A stretch of DNA of 64,000 bases from positions 20,668,642 through 20,732,641 of the forward strand of contig OY992537.1 in the NCBI GenBank assembly GCA_963921195.1, in the 5' to 3' direction. Below the pieces are notes generated by a model. It made no database searches, was not told where the DNA came from, and saw only the letters and a list, made by a program, of their open reading frames with translations. The stretch's first letter is position 1; the number at the start of each line of letters is the position of its first letter. The DNA is from Pegoplata infirma (taxonomy: Eukaryota > Arthropoda > Insecta > Diptera > Anthomyiidae). A program made the translations under genes and the position numbers. Positions 23,744-34,031 of the stretch are shown one piece after another.

Positions 23744-24040
23744 TTTAGTAACAAAAATCCAATCAGAGGGACAACAAGTGTAAAAAGAAAAATTTTGTGT
23801 TATTTATTATTTTTTAAATGTAATTATCGTCAATATATTTATGTTCGTTTTTTGTTTAATAATAATAAAAATTGTTTTGTGTATTTATTCAGACCCCCGA
23901 AGATGATTAGCGACGCTAATTGAAATATTGGGAATAATAAAAATATTTAAATAAAAATCAAAAGTTTTTTATTTATTCAACGACCTGCAGCCAAACTAAA
24001 ACAACAAATAATTTAAAAAAATATTCAAATAAAACAAAAA
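23744..24040 (+). other. Penelope-like element 3' untranslated region with a short hairpin
   Basis: AT-rich tail after the stop codon. At 23906-23920 a perfect 6-bp stem ATTAGC/GCTAAT with loop GAC is followed directly by TGAAAT and preceded by CCGAAGATG. AATAAA-like words follow at about 23936-23955. The layout recalls, but does not match, the CTGANGA-stem-GAAA core of the hammerhead ribozymes known in Penelope-like elements. The exact 3' boundary with the foldback arm is somewhere near 24040. Confidence 0.5.
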
Positions 24041-24225
24041 CGATTTTTAGAAATCCACCATGACAGACCGATGGGGAATTTTATTAGCTAAATTTCAAAA
24101 AAAGAAAAACTAAAATCGGTTAAGAATTGCGACCTGTAGGCAAAATCGGACAAAAAAAGTCCATTTTTCCCCACTGTGCGCCACCTCAGTTTGTCTATAT
24201 AAGCTAACAGTTAACGAAATAGAAA

Positions 24226-25248
24226 ACAAGTAGAAAAGTTAAATTCGACTTGGCCGAATCTATGAATACCCTCCACAATGCCCTTTTTAAGTGATAGTAA
24301 ATTTTCTAACGTGAAAAAAATAATATTTTTGGTTAGAAATATTTTATTTTCTGTAAAAAAACTTTTTTTTATTAATTTTTGAAAAAAAAAAAAATTACTA
24401 ATTTTTTTTTTTTTAGTGTAAAATTTTTTTTGAGTGTATTTTTTATTTTGTTTTAGTGTAAAAAAACTTTTTTTTGTTAATTTTTGAAAAAAAAAAAAAA
24501 TAATTTACCAATTTTTTTTTTTTTGAGTGTAAAATTTTTTTTTAAGTGTAAACTTTTTTTTGGTTAGAAATATTTTATTTTCTGTAAAAAAACTTTTTTT
24601 TATTAATTTTTGAAAAAAAAATAAAATACCAATTTTTTTTTTGAGTGTAAAATTTTTTTTGAGTGTATTTTTTTTTTTGTTTTAGTGTAAAAAAACTTTT
24701 TTTGTTAATTTTTGAAAAAAAAAAAAAAAATAATAATTTACCAATTTTTTTTTTGAGTGTAAAATTTTGTTTGAGTGTAAACTTTTTTTTTAAGTGTATT
24801 TTTTTTTTTGGTTTAGTGTAAAAATATTTTTGTGTGACAAAAATACCTTTTAAAATATTTTTCTGACTTACAAATGTTTTTAAAACATGTTTAACGGGTT
24901 TTCAACACGTGAATTCAAGGTGAACTAATCTGAAATTTACGGTTTTGCTAATAACTTTTGAACCGCTAGACCGATTTGGCTGAAATTTAAAACGAACCGG
25001 ACCAGAGGAACGGTAAATATATATGCCACACTTCAGCACCCTCAGAATTGCCGTTCGAAAGTTACAGTGTGTTTTATCTCGTAAATTCCAGAAAATCCCT
25101 TGCCGAAATTCACTCACTTGCTTATAACTTTTGAACCACTGGACCGATTTCGCTGGATTGCAATACCAACCTGACCAGGTAAATGTCCAACATATGTGCC
25201 AAACTTCAGGAGCCTCCGTAAAGTCTTTCAAAAGTTAGCGTGTTTTCA

Positions 25249-25294
<46 letters not shown>

Positions 25295-25456
25295 GGACGG
25301 ACGGACGGACGGACGGACATCGCTAGATCGTCTTAAAATCGATCGAGGATCATGAATATATATACTTTATGGGGTCCTAGACCAATATTTCGAGGTGTTA
25401 CAAACGGAATGACAAACTTATATATACCCTCTATCACTAGAGTGGAGGGTATAAAA
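24226..25456 (+). mobile_element. ACAAGT...GGGTATAAAAA dispersed repeat, copy 2
   Basis: Same order of blocks as 6425-7520: ACAAGTAGAAAAGTTAAATT, TTGGCCGAATC, ATACCCTCCACA, GAGTGTAAAATTTTTTT units (here expanded into long A/T runs at 24350-24830), two ATAACTTTTGAACC blocks, a tetranucleotide microsatellite, CTTTATGGGGTCCTAGA and GTGGAGGGTATAAAAA. It is inserted in repeat X between sequences that are contiguous in copy 1 near 7785-7800. Confidence 0.75.
25251..25318 (+). repeat. (AGAC)n/(GGAC)n tetranucleotide microsatellite
   Basis: About ten AGAC units followed by about six GGAC units. The same position in the other copies of this repeat has only a few such units (about 7360-7380 and 35345-35360), so this is a local expansion. 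Confidence 0.9.
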
Positions 25457-25571
25457 AGAGTTACTACTTTTATTTTCTTAAAACCAAAAATTTTAATAAC
25501 TTGGATAATAATTCACCTCGTGGGGATTAAAATCGTTTTTCACCAGCTGGTGAATAAAAAGTAACATAATT

Positions 25572-26230
25572 ATTTTTCAACAAAAAAAATTTTTTTTTTC
25601 ATCAAATTTTTTTTTTCATCAAATTTATTTTTTTCATCAATTTTTTTTCATCAAATTTTTTTGTTTTCATAAAATTTTATTTTTTCATCATACTCTTTTT
25701 TCATATTTTTTTTTATCAATGTTTTTTTTTTTAACAATTTTTTTTTCATCAATTTTTTTCATCAAATTTTTTTTTCATCAATTTTTTTTCAACAATTTTT
25801 TTTTTCATAATTTTTTTTTTCATCAAATTTTTTTTTTCATCATTTTTTTCCAATTTTTTTTTTTCATCAATTTTGTTTTTCATCAAATTTTTTTTTCATT
25901 AAATTTTTTTTTCATTCATTTTTTTTCATCACATTGTTTTTTTCATCAAAATTTTTTTTTCATAATTTTTTTTTTATCATATTTTTTTCATCAATTTTTT
26001 CATCAAAATTTTTATATCAAATTTTTTATTATCAATTTTTTTCTCACCAAAAAAATTTTTTTTTTCATCAATTTTTTTTACATCAAAAATTTTTCTTTTC
26101 TTCAAAAAAATTCATAAAAACAATTTTTCATCAAAATTTTTTTTTTTCACCAAAAATTTTGTGTTCATTAAATTTTTTTAACATAATTATGTTTTTCGTG
26201 AAAAAAAAAATATTTTTTTTTTACCAAAAC
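25572..26230 (+). repeat. T-rich minisatellite with CATCAA spacers
   Basis: An irregular array of T8-10 runs separated by CATCAA, CATAA or CAACAA. It is the expanded counterpart of the A-rich TTGATGAAAAA array at 7530-7670 and of the array at 45070-45310. Frames open through it encode only Phe-rich low-complexity sequence. Confidence 0.85.
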
Positions 26231-26245
26231 TACTTTTTCACCAAG

Positions 26246-27364
26246 TCTAAGCTTTTTGCATAAAAATTTTCCATTTGTTTATCAAATATACATAAAACAA
26301 GTCAGAGTGTTATATTCTTTGGTGCCGAATTTTTTATACTCTCCAAAATGTAAAAACACTTTTTTGCACTTATTTTTGTACTCACCTACGAAATGTACAG
26401 CTCTTTTGGTTTTTTAATGGGGTCCTCGACTGACATTTCAATTCGTTTTGCATGGAATAGCAAAGTAAAATAACATTATTTTTTCTTAAAAAAACTTTGC
26501 TTTGGCAAGTACACCCAAATCTTCCGCAAAACATTATCATGATTTAATGTTTTGGGCAAGAGTATAAAATTCGCAGGCATTTTTTAACTCGACTTAGAAA
26601 ATCTCCGACAATTAGATTTTTTTTTCTTCTATAAAATACTTGTTATTTCAGAACGCAAAAAAATGGTCAATCAATTTTTTATCTGTGATTTCAAAAACTT
26701 TCACAAAATTTTTTTTTTTTCAAAATTTATGAAATTTTTTTTTTTTTAAATCATTTTTGATGAAATTTTTTACTTGTGGGACTTGAAAAATTTTTAAATT
26801 TTGTTCGAGACTTAGTAACAACTGGAAAATTTGGAATTCTCCTATTGTCTCCGGTCACGGGATAAGTTTTTTTAAGATTGTTTGCGAAAAGTCCAATGTA
26901 TTGTAGTTAAATGTCCCGTTTTCACCAGTCACGAAATAGGTAATTTCGAATCGAGAGACACAATTTTCCTGCAGGATTCTGTCTGCCATAATTAAAGTTT
27001 TTAGCTTTCTAAGTTTTTTAAAAAATTATTAGATACGGATAACCGAACTAATATTTTAAGCTGTTGCTTGTAGGGCTTTCATATAGTTATCATGGTTGCC
27101 TATTATTTCTTAACTCATCTTCAATTTATTTATTCCCCTAAAGAGCAGTCATACACTACCTATCGTTTGTTATCTATCTCTTTTGTATGTGTAAGTGACT
27201 TAGTAGGTATATAAAACATATGCATCTGTGTAATTTATCTGATAAAGACATTTAAGTTCAAACAACTAGCACAATCGTATAAAATTAACTGTGGCGCCTG
27301 TCGATCAAAGATATGGATTTATAAAAAATTTAAAAAAAAATCAAAAAAGACATAAAATGTTTTT
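26246..27364. other. Unannotated gap with a 5' scrap of an ACAAGT-type repeat
   Basis: At about 26294 an ACAAGTCAGAGTGTTATATT ... GCCGAATTTTTTATACTC segment resembles the starts at 6425 and 32545, but no matching end is visible. The rest is AT-rich and unrecognised. Confidence 0.5.
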
Positions 27365-27526
27365 TCTAATGGGTTTTTCTAATTATATAAACCCATTTTT
27401 CGGATGAAATTTTATCCGTCCTATTAAAACTGATCTAATCTTAGCGGTCCATTTTTCGAATCAGTACTGATCTTTCAAATCTCGTATCAGTACTGATCTT
27501 TCAAATATCAAATCAGATGTGATATA
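27365..27526 (+). mobile_element. CCCGAGT-type MITE, truncated copy
   Basis: Matches the right part of 12091-12395: AATTATATAAACCCATTTTT, CGGATGAAATTTTATCCGT, and CAGTACTGATCTTTCAAAT are shared. It lacks the left end and breaks off at the small MITE that starts at 27527. Confidence 0.75.
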
Positions 27527-27699
27527 CACTCTTATTAAAACGATTTCAGTTTCCTACTATAAATTGGGTAAATTTACACAAAACGCGTAATTCTACTTAA
27601 AAATATTGTAAATTTACTCAATTTATAGTAGTATATTTTTTGAATTTGTTGAAATTTACCCAATTTATAGTAGGAAACTGGATTAATTTTTTTAGGGTG
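27527..27699. mobile_element. Small TA-flanked MITE with ~45-bp inverted repeats
   Basis: A 173-bp element. Left end CACTCTTATTAAAACGATTT and right end (inverted) CACCCTAAAAAAATTAATCC both run into AGTTTCCTACTATAAATTGG. TA flanks both sides (27525-27526, 27700-27701), typical of Tc1/mariner-type MITEs. Relatives of the inner repeat (TACTATAAA with a GTAAA context) appear at 61920-61980. Confidence 0.8.
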
Positions 27700-27728
27700 T
27701 ATTATCCAGCATCTTTGCCTGGTAAACA

Positions 27729-30164
27729 CTAGGGTGGCTCGTTTTTGGGCTTTTCTCTCTGATCAAATTCTAATACCCGCCAAAAGTGTCGGTCCCCTAA
27801 GGGTAACTCACATGCAAAATATCACTCCGATCGGAGTTTATCTTCTGTCTCCACTTTGAGCCTCAAAATTGGGGTTTTTGCAAAAAAGGACTTTTTAAAA
27901 AAAAAAAAAATTTAAGTTTTTTTATTAAAATAATTAAAAAAATATTTTTGTATAATATTTGACCGTAAATACTTAAATATGAAATTTAAATATTTTACGA
28001 TATTATTAACCCGTTCAAATTTGATACCAAAAAAATGCCATGATTTTCGGGGCATTCTCAAAACACCTTTTTTCAAAATTTGAAAATTTTATTAAAAAAA
28101 AAAAATAAATATATAATTTTTTCTTACTGAATTCATTAAGAACACCTTGGAGAAGAAAAATTTTAAATATGGCGGATATCCGTCCGGTCACTCTTCGGGG
28201 ATCGCGGGGGGAAGTAAGAGGATTTCAAGGAAATGTTGGTTTTATTCATAATTTGGATTAATAAAATCTTATAAATTTTATTTTTGGGCAAATTAACGGT
28301 TTTTTGGTGTCTTGGCATTCTATTAGATAACTGTAAGTCTGTCATGAAATCTTACCGATCTAGGACGTCTTTAACCCACATTGGCTGGGGTCAAAAATGA
28401 CCGCCGCAGAAAATTTTAAGTTTAGAGCTTAAATTTTGTGCTATAAACAAATATAAAACGGCTTTTGTATGTTTTTCCTCAACTTTTATTTCGTATTAAT
28501 ATGTTATGTTTAAAAAAATCGTTACCCCTTTTTGGTAGGGGGTCAAAAATGACCCATTCAAAAAATTTTTTTTATTTTTTTATAGAAAAATAATTTGTGG
28601 TAATCTATTAAATAACTTTAAATCAGCAATAAAATCTTACCTTTTTAAGATATCTTTAACCCATATTGGACAGGGGTCAAAAATGACCTCGTCAAAAACT
28701 TTTAGACATAGTGCTTGACTTTTTTGATCTCAACAAAATATATATTTTTTTCTAAATGGGTCATTTTTGACCCCCTACCAAAAAGGGTTAACGATTTTTT
28801 TAAAGATAATATAATAATACGAAAAAATAGTTGGGGTACAAAACACAAAAGCCGTTTTATACTCGTTTATAACACAAAATTTAAGCTCTAAACTTAAAAT
28901 TTTTGCGGGGTCATTTTTAACCACCAGCCAATGTGGGTTAAAGACGTCCTAGATCGGTAAGATTTATGAAAGACTTACAGTTATCTAATAGAGTCCGACG
29001 ACACCAAAAAACCGTTAATTTGCCCAAAAATGAAATTTATAAGCAGGGAAACCAAAAATATGCAGTATCATGTTTTTTCCTGTGCATTTTATTGATAAAT
29101 GGGCAAGGTATTTATCCGTTTCGGAAGTTTTTAAAAAATCTGGCATCGATTTGTTAGAGCATATTTTTGCATACTTTAGCCTTAAGAGCATATATTTGCA
29201 TATTTTAGGCTTAAGAGCATATTTTAGCATAAGAGCATATTTTTAGAGCATATTTTAAATTTTTAGAGCATTTTTCCACTTTTTAGAGCATATTTTTACA
29301 TTTTTAGAGCATTTTTTTTTTTAATTTTTAGAGCATTCTTTTCTATTTTTTTTTATGACAACATTTATTTTTAAATTTTTTATCCAACAACGATGTTTTT
29401 TTCAACAATTACGGAATTGTGACGATTGATTCCCCTTTGGCCTGTTCTTGCATCATATCGGTATATGAAACTATGTTTCTTTATGTTCAGCAACTTGGTT
29501 GAAAATATTAAGGCAAATATTTTTGTAGAACATATTAAACCCTCTAACTATCGCACATAACGGAGCGTCTTTTCTCTAACAAATTGTAAATACCACCGCA
29601 AAAAAGGGGACATAATTTTTTTTAAGAGCATATTTTTCTTATTTTTAGAGCATATTTTCCGTTTTTAAGGGCATTTTTAAGCGCATAAAACGTGTTTTTT
29701 AGAGCATATTTTTGGTTTCGTGTTTATAAGATTTTATTAATTCAAATTATTGATAAAACCAACATTTCCTAGAAATCCGCTAATTTGCTCACCCCTATTC
29801 CCGAAAAGTGGCCCGACGAATATCCGCCATATTTCAAATTTTTCTCCTCCAAGGTGTTCTTAAAAAATTCAGAAACAAAAAGTAATATATTTAAAATTTT
29901 TATTTTAACAAAATTTTCAAATTTTGAAAAAGGTGTTTTTTGAACGCCCCCCAAAATCATGCAATTTTTTTGGTATCAAGTTTGAACGGGTTAATGATAT
30001 CGTAAAATCTTTAGATTTCATATTTAAGTATTTACGATCAAATATTATACAAAAATAATTTTTTAATTATTTTAATAAAAAAAACTTAAAAATTTTTTTT
30101 AAGTCCGTTATTGCAAAAATCCCAACTTTGAGGCTTAAAGTGGAGAGAGAAGATAAACTCCGAT
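27729..30164. mobile_element. Foldback element starting TAGGGTGGCTCG, right end lost
   Basis: Left arm about 27830-28570 is repeated inverted over about 28750-30160. Shared blocks include GTCAAAAATGACC, CCCCTACCAAAAAGGGTTAA, CAAATTAACGGTTTTTTGG and TAAGTATTTACG. A ~287-bp direct duplicate within the left side (28320 versus 28605) places a third unit in the loop. The right arm contains the hAT-like insertion 29044-29722, and its outer end breaks into the LINE relic near 30165. The left terminus looks hAT-like, but with no right end there is no duplication to test. Confidence 0.7.
29044..29722. mobile_element. hAT-like MITE with GCATATTTT repeats (TSD TTTATAAG)
   Basis: A 679-bp element with ends CAGGGAAACCAAAAATATGC and, inverted, CACGAAACCAAAAATATGC, flanked by a perfect 8-bp TTTATAAG at 29036-29043 and 29723-29730. 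The inverted left arm of the host foldback (about 28260-28290) provides the uninterrupted sequence. The interior carries many AGAGCATATTTTT units and a GGCATCGATTTGTT block shared with the element at 38353-39484. Confidence 0.85.
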
Positions 30165-30500
30165 CTCAATATTACCAACGAGCTCATGAAGAGCAGTTTC
30201 CGTTGATTTACCCTTCCTGTATGCATGTTTCCTAAGCGCAAAAACGATTCTATCATTCGTTCCATTGTTATTTACTAAAAAGAAGACAGACTACTTGGTC
30301 TGAATTTTTTCTAGCCTTCGGGATATAAATTTATGCGTGTACTGTAGATATTATACAGCCAAGGGGATTTATAGGCCGACACTTGGTGCTACTCAGCCGG
30401 GATTGTATTAGCAGGTCCAGTTAAATTCTTTACAGCATATGTTAATTTCAGGACCATCGCCGGTTGTGCATTTAATTGTAGTGTTTGCTCTCGAGTACTT
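30165..30500 (-). pseudogene. LOA-like LINE relic: reverse transcriptase fragment
   Basis: Minus-strand RT remains in broken frames. Reading from right to left: IYIPKARKNS near 30345-30300, then in a neighbouring frame FRPSSLSSF and ITMERMIESFLR near 30310-30245, then HAYRKGKSTETALHELVGNIE near 30230-30165. The order IPK - RPISLSSFxxKTxERxID - HAYxKGKSxETALHxLV is the RT domain 1-3 signature of LOA/I-type LINEs. It may belong to the same family as the fragments at 10.1-11.8 kb. Confidence 0.7.
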
Positions 30501-31520
30501 TTTTTGTCAGATAAGCCAATAAATCTGTGCTCCAAATTAGTTCCCATCTGTTTTTTTCAAAATTTATTATGCATGAGATTAAAAGTTTTAACTTAAAAAA
30601 AAAAAAAAACAAAACTAACTTAAGGATTAAATTTTTCATTAGAAAATTCTTCAGTCGTTCCGTTTTTTGTTTTTGTTGGTTTTTCTTACTACTACAAACT
30701 ACTTTACGCTACCATTTTGCCATATTATCTACTTTCCAATTTCTTAAGACAATCTTTGGGAGCATTGAGTAAAAAGTGTAGTGTAAATTATATCTTCCAC
30801 TTTGAAAACACGTATGCAGATGTTTGGGAAATTAGCCTTGGTACAAAAAGTTTCCTTAAGGGAAAAACACAAGAAAAGAACAAGAAAAACAAATTGTCTT
30901 AATTCAAAAAAGTTTTTCCTTATATTTTCTTTTGAAAACTCCAAGAAATAAATTCCTGATAAAAAAAAATAAAGATGGTATTTAACACGCATATACAAAT
31001 GTTTTTTAATGTTCTACAACAAGAATTTGTTGTTCTTGTTGTTTGATCTATCACTACTCTGGGGGTGGTGGGTGTTTGGGAAATGGTAAATGGTAGCAGA
31101 AGAAGTTTAAGCTAAAGGGTTTATTAAGAATGGAAATCCTAATCAGTTTAATGTATGCTCTGTTAACATGCGAATAATTAATGCGTGAGTGAGCGAGTGT
31201 GTATTACATATATAATATTTCTTCATTTTCCATTTATGTTTTAATCACATGAATGCATAATGTATGAATGTGTGTGTGTGTGTGTGTGAAAATGTTTTCC
31301 CATATGTTTTGCCGGGAATTTAGCATGTGTAAAAGTTTTAATTCAATAAGGATGAGCCTAAATATGTAAATTATATCCTTAAACATTTTTTATAGTTTCC
31401 GTTAAAAGTTGATTTATTTTAAATGAATAATGGTGTTTTCTTTTCTGAACAAAAAATCGTGCATTGTTAAAATGTTTACTTTTAAAATGTTGACATGGCC
31501 CTGAAACGATGTTGAATTTT
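30501..31520. other. Unannotated AT-rich gap with a TG microsatellite
   Basis: No gene or element recognised. A (TG)n run lies at about 31269-31289, and a short perfect hairpin ACAACAAGAA/TTGTTCTTGTTG sits near 31017-31043. This may be host sequence. Confidence 0.5.
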
Positions 31521-31564
31521 TTTCACTCAGAAAAGAACACAAAAAATGCTGTTTTGTACGCAAA

Positions 31565-31645
31565 TTGCCCTGATTTGCTGGTTCGATGGATGTGTTTCGC
31601 TTATATTGCAGGCAGCTCAGGTTCGAATCCCGGCGAAGGCCATCA
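31565..31645 (+). pseudogene. tRNA-like fragment (box B)
   Basis: GCTCAGGTTCGAATCCCGGC contains a perfect RNA polymerase III box B (GGTTCGAATCC). An upstream TGCTGGTTCGATGG could be a weak box A. A full cloverleaf with a paired acceptor stem could not be drawn, so this is a tRNA-derived relic at best. Confidence 0.4.
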
Positions 31646-31865
31646 CATATTTTATTTATTTTTTTTCTTTAAATTATTTTTTTTTAAATTATTTAAACTT
31701 AAAAAAAAAAAAAAAATACCAAAAAATTAACAAATTTAGTCGATTTTATATGAAAATTTACTTTTTTTTTTTTAAAAAATTATTAAATTATTTAAAAAAA
31801 ATATTATTAAATAAAAAATAATACGTAATTGAATAAAAAAAAACAGAATAAAAAAAAATTGTCCT

Positions 31866-31936
31866 TACCAGGATTTGAACCCCGGACCTCCAGTGTCACA
31901 TGCCACGACACATCATCTGCACCACAACAGCACCAG
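31866..31936 (-). pseudogene. tRNA-like fragment, minus strand
   Basis: Read on the minus strand: GGTGCTGTTGTGGTGCAGAT near the 5' end, and CCGGGGTTCAAATCCTGG, whose CCGGG/CCTGG stem (one G-T pair) encloses a TTCAAAT loop, near the 3' end. The acceptor stem does not pair. Probably a tRNA-derived repeat rather than a working gene. Confidence 0.45.
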
Positions 31937-32192
31937 TTAACTTGTTCGCTTAATTTGAGTTTTGCTACATGAGAGAATATCAGGGCAGTTTTTCACCCCG
32001 TCATTTGATTTCGGTGTGGAAAAATGCATTTTTTACCTCACGGGCAGGCAATATTTTGAGAAAAGAACATAATATTTTTTCAAAAGTGTGCATTTTTTTT
32101 AGAAAAGAACACAAAAAATTAAAAGAATAAAAAAAAATGTTACAAAATGCTACATTTTTGCCAAAAAAGAAAACGCCATAAGTGAGTATTGT

Positions 32193-32530
32193 TTAACAAT
32201 TTGTCGGAACTTGCAATAAATTAGATGGATCCAAAAAAAAAGTCGGATTGAGATATTCCCAAAAATGTGATTTGTTTCTAAACTGCAAACCTAAAGACTT
32301 TCGTAGTTTATATTGCTTTACAATATTTGGTTTAATAACACTGTGTAACAAACTTTGGGTCATAGCCTTGGCTCTCAATGCAATGCAATGGCTCCAATGC
32401 CAAATGAAAGTAGACCCACAAAAAAACGAAACAAATACTAAATTACCGAAGGGTTTTGCAAAATTATTTTGAATTTCTTTTTTAATGTCCACTCTCCATC
32501 CGCGGAGTCCGGCGATTATCAAAGTTTTGG
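32193..32530 (-). repeat. Fragment related to the arms of 16355-21217
   Basis: Shares with 16460-16600 (same strand) the block order CACTGTGTAACAAACTTTGG, TCAATGC, AAAGTAGACC, AAGGGTTTTGCAAA and ATTTCTTTTTTA. On the minus strand several copies read KKEIxxxFAKPFG, but the surrounding frames are unrelated, so this is taken as non-coding. Confidence 0.6.
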
Positions 32531-32544
32531 ATTTTAAAATAAAA

Positions 32545-33226
32545 ACCAGTGAGAGTGTTAAATTCAGCTGTGCCGAATCTTGTATACCCTCCAACGTTTA
32601 AAAAAGAAAACAAAAAGTTGCAGGGGCGTTTTGTTTTGCGCGGGGGGACGGTTGCTTGTCGGGGGTCCTTGGGGACACCTTCTCTCTGGTCAAAAATATT
32701 TACAAATTTAATTACTATGCTTTTTCTACAAAAGATATGCAATTTCATCATTATATTAATTATTTGCTAATATCCACGCCCACAAAAAGGGGTGGACCAA
32801 AAAAAAATCATTTTCAAATCCCCTGGATCCAAGTCCAAGACTTTGAACTTTTTTAAGCATAAAAATGTTTCATTTGTTTAACAAAAATACAAAAAAACCT
32901 ATAAAAAGTTACCTTTTTTCGTGGGTTGGTTTACTTCGTCAAGGGGTAACTTTTTTCCCCCTGGTCCGATTTTGCCCATCTCCGAACTTAACCAGCCTAT
33001 GCACATAAGACATTTACGTGCCAAATTTTATTTTGGACTGTATCGTGTCTTCCATAGACGGACGGACAGACAGACAGACGGACATACATAGCTAGAATGT
33101 CTTAGAATCGATCACTGATCAATCATTCATATACTTTATGGAGTCCTAGACCGATATTGCGATGCGCTACACACGGAATGACAATGTGAGTATACCCCCA
33201 TACTGTAGTTGAAGGCTATAAAAAAA
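32545..33226 (+). repeat. ACAAGT-related dispersed repeat, diverged copy
   Basis: Starts CCAGTGAGAGTGTTAAATTC with GCCGAATCTTGTATACCCTCC. It ends with GGACAGACAGACAGACGGAC, TAGAATGTCTTAGAATCGAT, ACTTTATGGAGTCCTAGACC and GGCTATAAAAA. The architecture (GCCGAATC near the start; GGAC repeat, TTTATGGNGTCCTAGACC and TATAAAAA at the end) is that of the ACAAGT family, but the middle is unrelated. Confidence 0.65.
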
Positions 33227-33556
33227 TTAAAAATTTGTTTTACGACACATCACTTCTATGATGTATTGAACACGAATATCCAAAAAACAAGTAGAAAAGC
33301 TAAATTCGACTTTGCCGAATCTATGAATACCCTCCACAATGGATAGTACATTTTTAACGTGAAAAAAATTAACAATTTTGATTAGAAATATTTTATTTTG
33401 AGTATAAAACACTTTTTGTCATTAAAAAAAAAAGAAAAATTACTATTTTTTTTTTTTTTTAGTGTAAAACTTTTTTCGAGTGTAATGTTTTTTTTAATGT
33501 AAAAATATTTCGGAGTGAATGCACGTACGTATGTAAACAAAATATTGACATTTGTG

Positions 33557-33922
33557 TTTTTCTGATTGAAGAAGAAAATTGTGTCTTCTAAAGATTAAAT
33601 TAAATGTGGATTTACCCTAGACCATGGTTTCTGTAGCCACTTCTACGTCATCAGTAGGCAATTACATTAAATTGATTATTTGATATTTGCTAGAAAAATT
33701 CTTTATATGTTTTTTTATCAACAGACTAGCCTGACATGAGCTTCGAACCTGTGTCGTTAAATCACTCATGTTTTGTAAGCCGAAGCCATAACCACTAGGC
33801 TATACTCGGTGTATAAACATCAGTGACTAAACGTCGTTTGTTTTTAACTCACAGTAGGTTTCGTGTGTGACGTATGCAGAAAAGCTTTTTCTCTAACTCA
33901 AGCAATGCATTTAATCTAGAGA
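33557..33922 (-). mobile_element. SINE-like insertion with a tRNA-like segment
   Basis: About 365 bp separate ATATTGACATTT (33545-33556) from GACCATTTTTGTAAA (33920), which are contiguous in copy 1 near 6657-6675. On the minus strand, TAGCCTAGTGGTTATGG (box A-like) at about 33805-33789 and GGTTCGAAGCTC (box B-like) at about 33762-33751 are spaced as in a tRNA, but the T stem pairs poorly. A tRNA-derived SINE is the best reading. No poly-A tail was identified. Confidence 0.5.
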
Positions 33923-34031
33923 CCATTTTTGTAAAAAAAACAAAATTTTTTTTGGGTGTAAAATTTTTTTTTGAGTGTAAAATTTTTTCGAGTATAATTT
34001 TTAAGTCACCTATGCTTTTAAAACTAAACAA

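Larger units (their letters stand above)
22083..24178. mobile_element. Transib-like non-autonomous foldback, split by a Penelope-like insertion
   Basis: Ends are TACAGTGGGGAAAAATGGAC (left) and CACAGTGGGGAAAAATGGAC (right, inverted). The arms are long: 22083-22560 matches the inverse of 22680-22963 plus 24040-24178. The flanks carry a 5-bp duplication CGCCA at 22078-22082 and 24179-24183. The uninterrupted copy of the host repeat at 7845-7849 has the single CGCCA (as TGGCG), which confirms the boundaries. A 5-bp GC-rich duplication with a CACWRTG-type terminus is the Transib pattern; no transposase is present, so the family call is inferred. The right arm is interrupted by the Penelope-like element. 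Confidence 0.8.
22046..26245 (+). repeat. Dispersed repeat X, copy 2 (interrupted twice)
   Basis: Pieces 22046-22082, 24179-24225 and 25458-26245 together match 6330-7890 inverted. The first gap is the Transib-like element and the second is an ACAAGT repeat. The TTTTTTCATCAA-rich tail at 25572-26230 is the T-rich side of the same repeat. A third, partial copy lies at about 45050-45345. Confidence 0.75.
31528..32130. repeat. Unclassified repeat bounded by AGAAAAGAACAC and holding two tRNA-like pieces
   Basis: AGAAAAGAACACAAAAAAT occurs near both ends (31529 and about 32100), and TTGCCCTGATTT on the left is mirrored by ATCAGGGCAGTTTTT near 31979. Two tRNA-like T-arm sequences in opposite orientations lie inside, separated by an A/T-rich spacer. 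No clear duplication was found. Confidence 0.4.

Noticed and set aside
23896..23931. A complete hammerhead ribozyme at the Penelope 3' end
   Set aside because: The stem and a GAAA-like segment are present, but the invariant CTGANGA box and closing stems are not, so I report only a hairpin.
25719..26263. Phe-rich open frames of 100-130 codons
   Set aside because: These are translations of the T-rich CATCAA minisatellite and have no independent evidence of coding.
27290..27302. A retroviral/LTR-type primer-binding site (TGGCGCC)
   Set aside because: Only seven bases match, and no LTR, polypurine tract or gag/pol remnant is nearby.
33725..33812. A functional tRNA gene on the minus strand
   Set aside because: Box A and box B are reasonable, but the T stem and acceptor stem do not pair and no normal anticodon arm forms.
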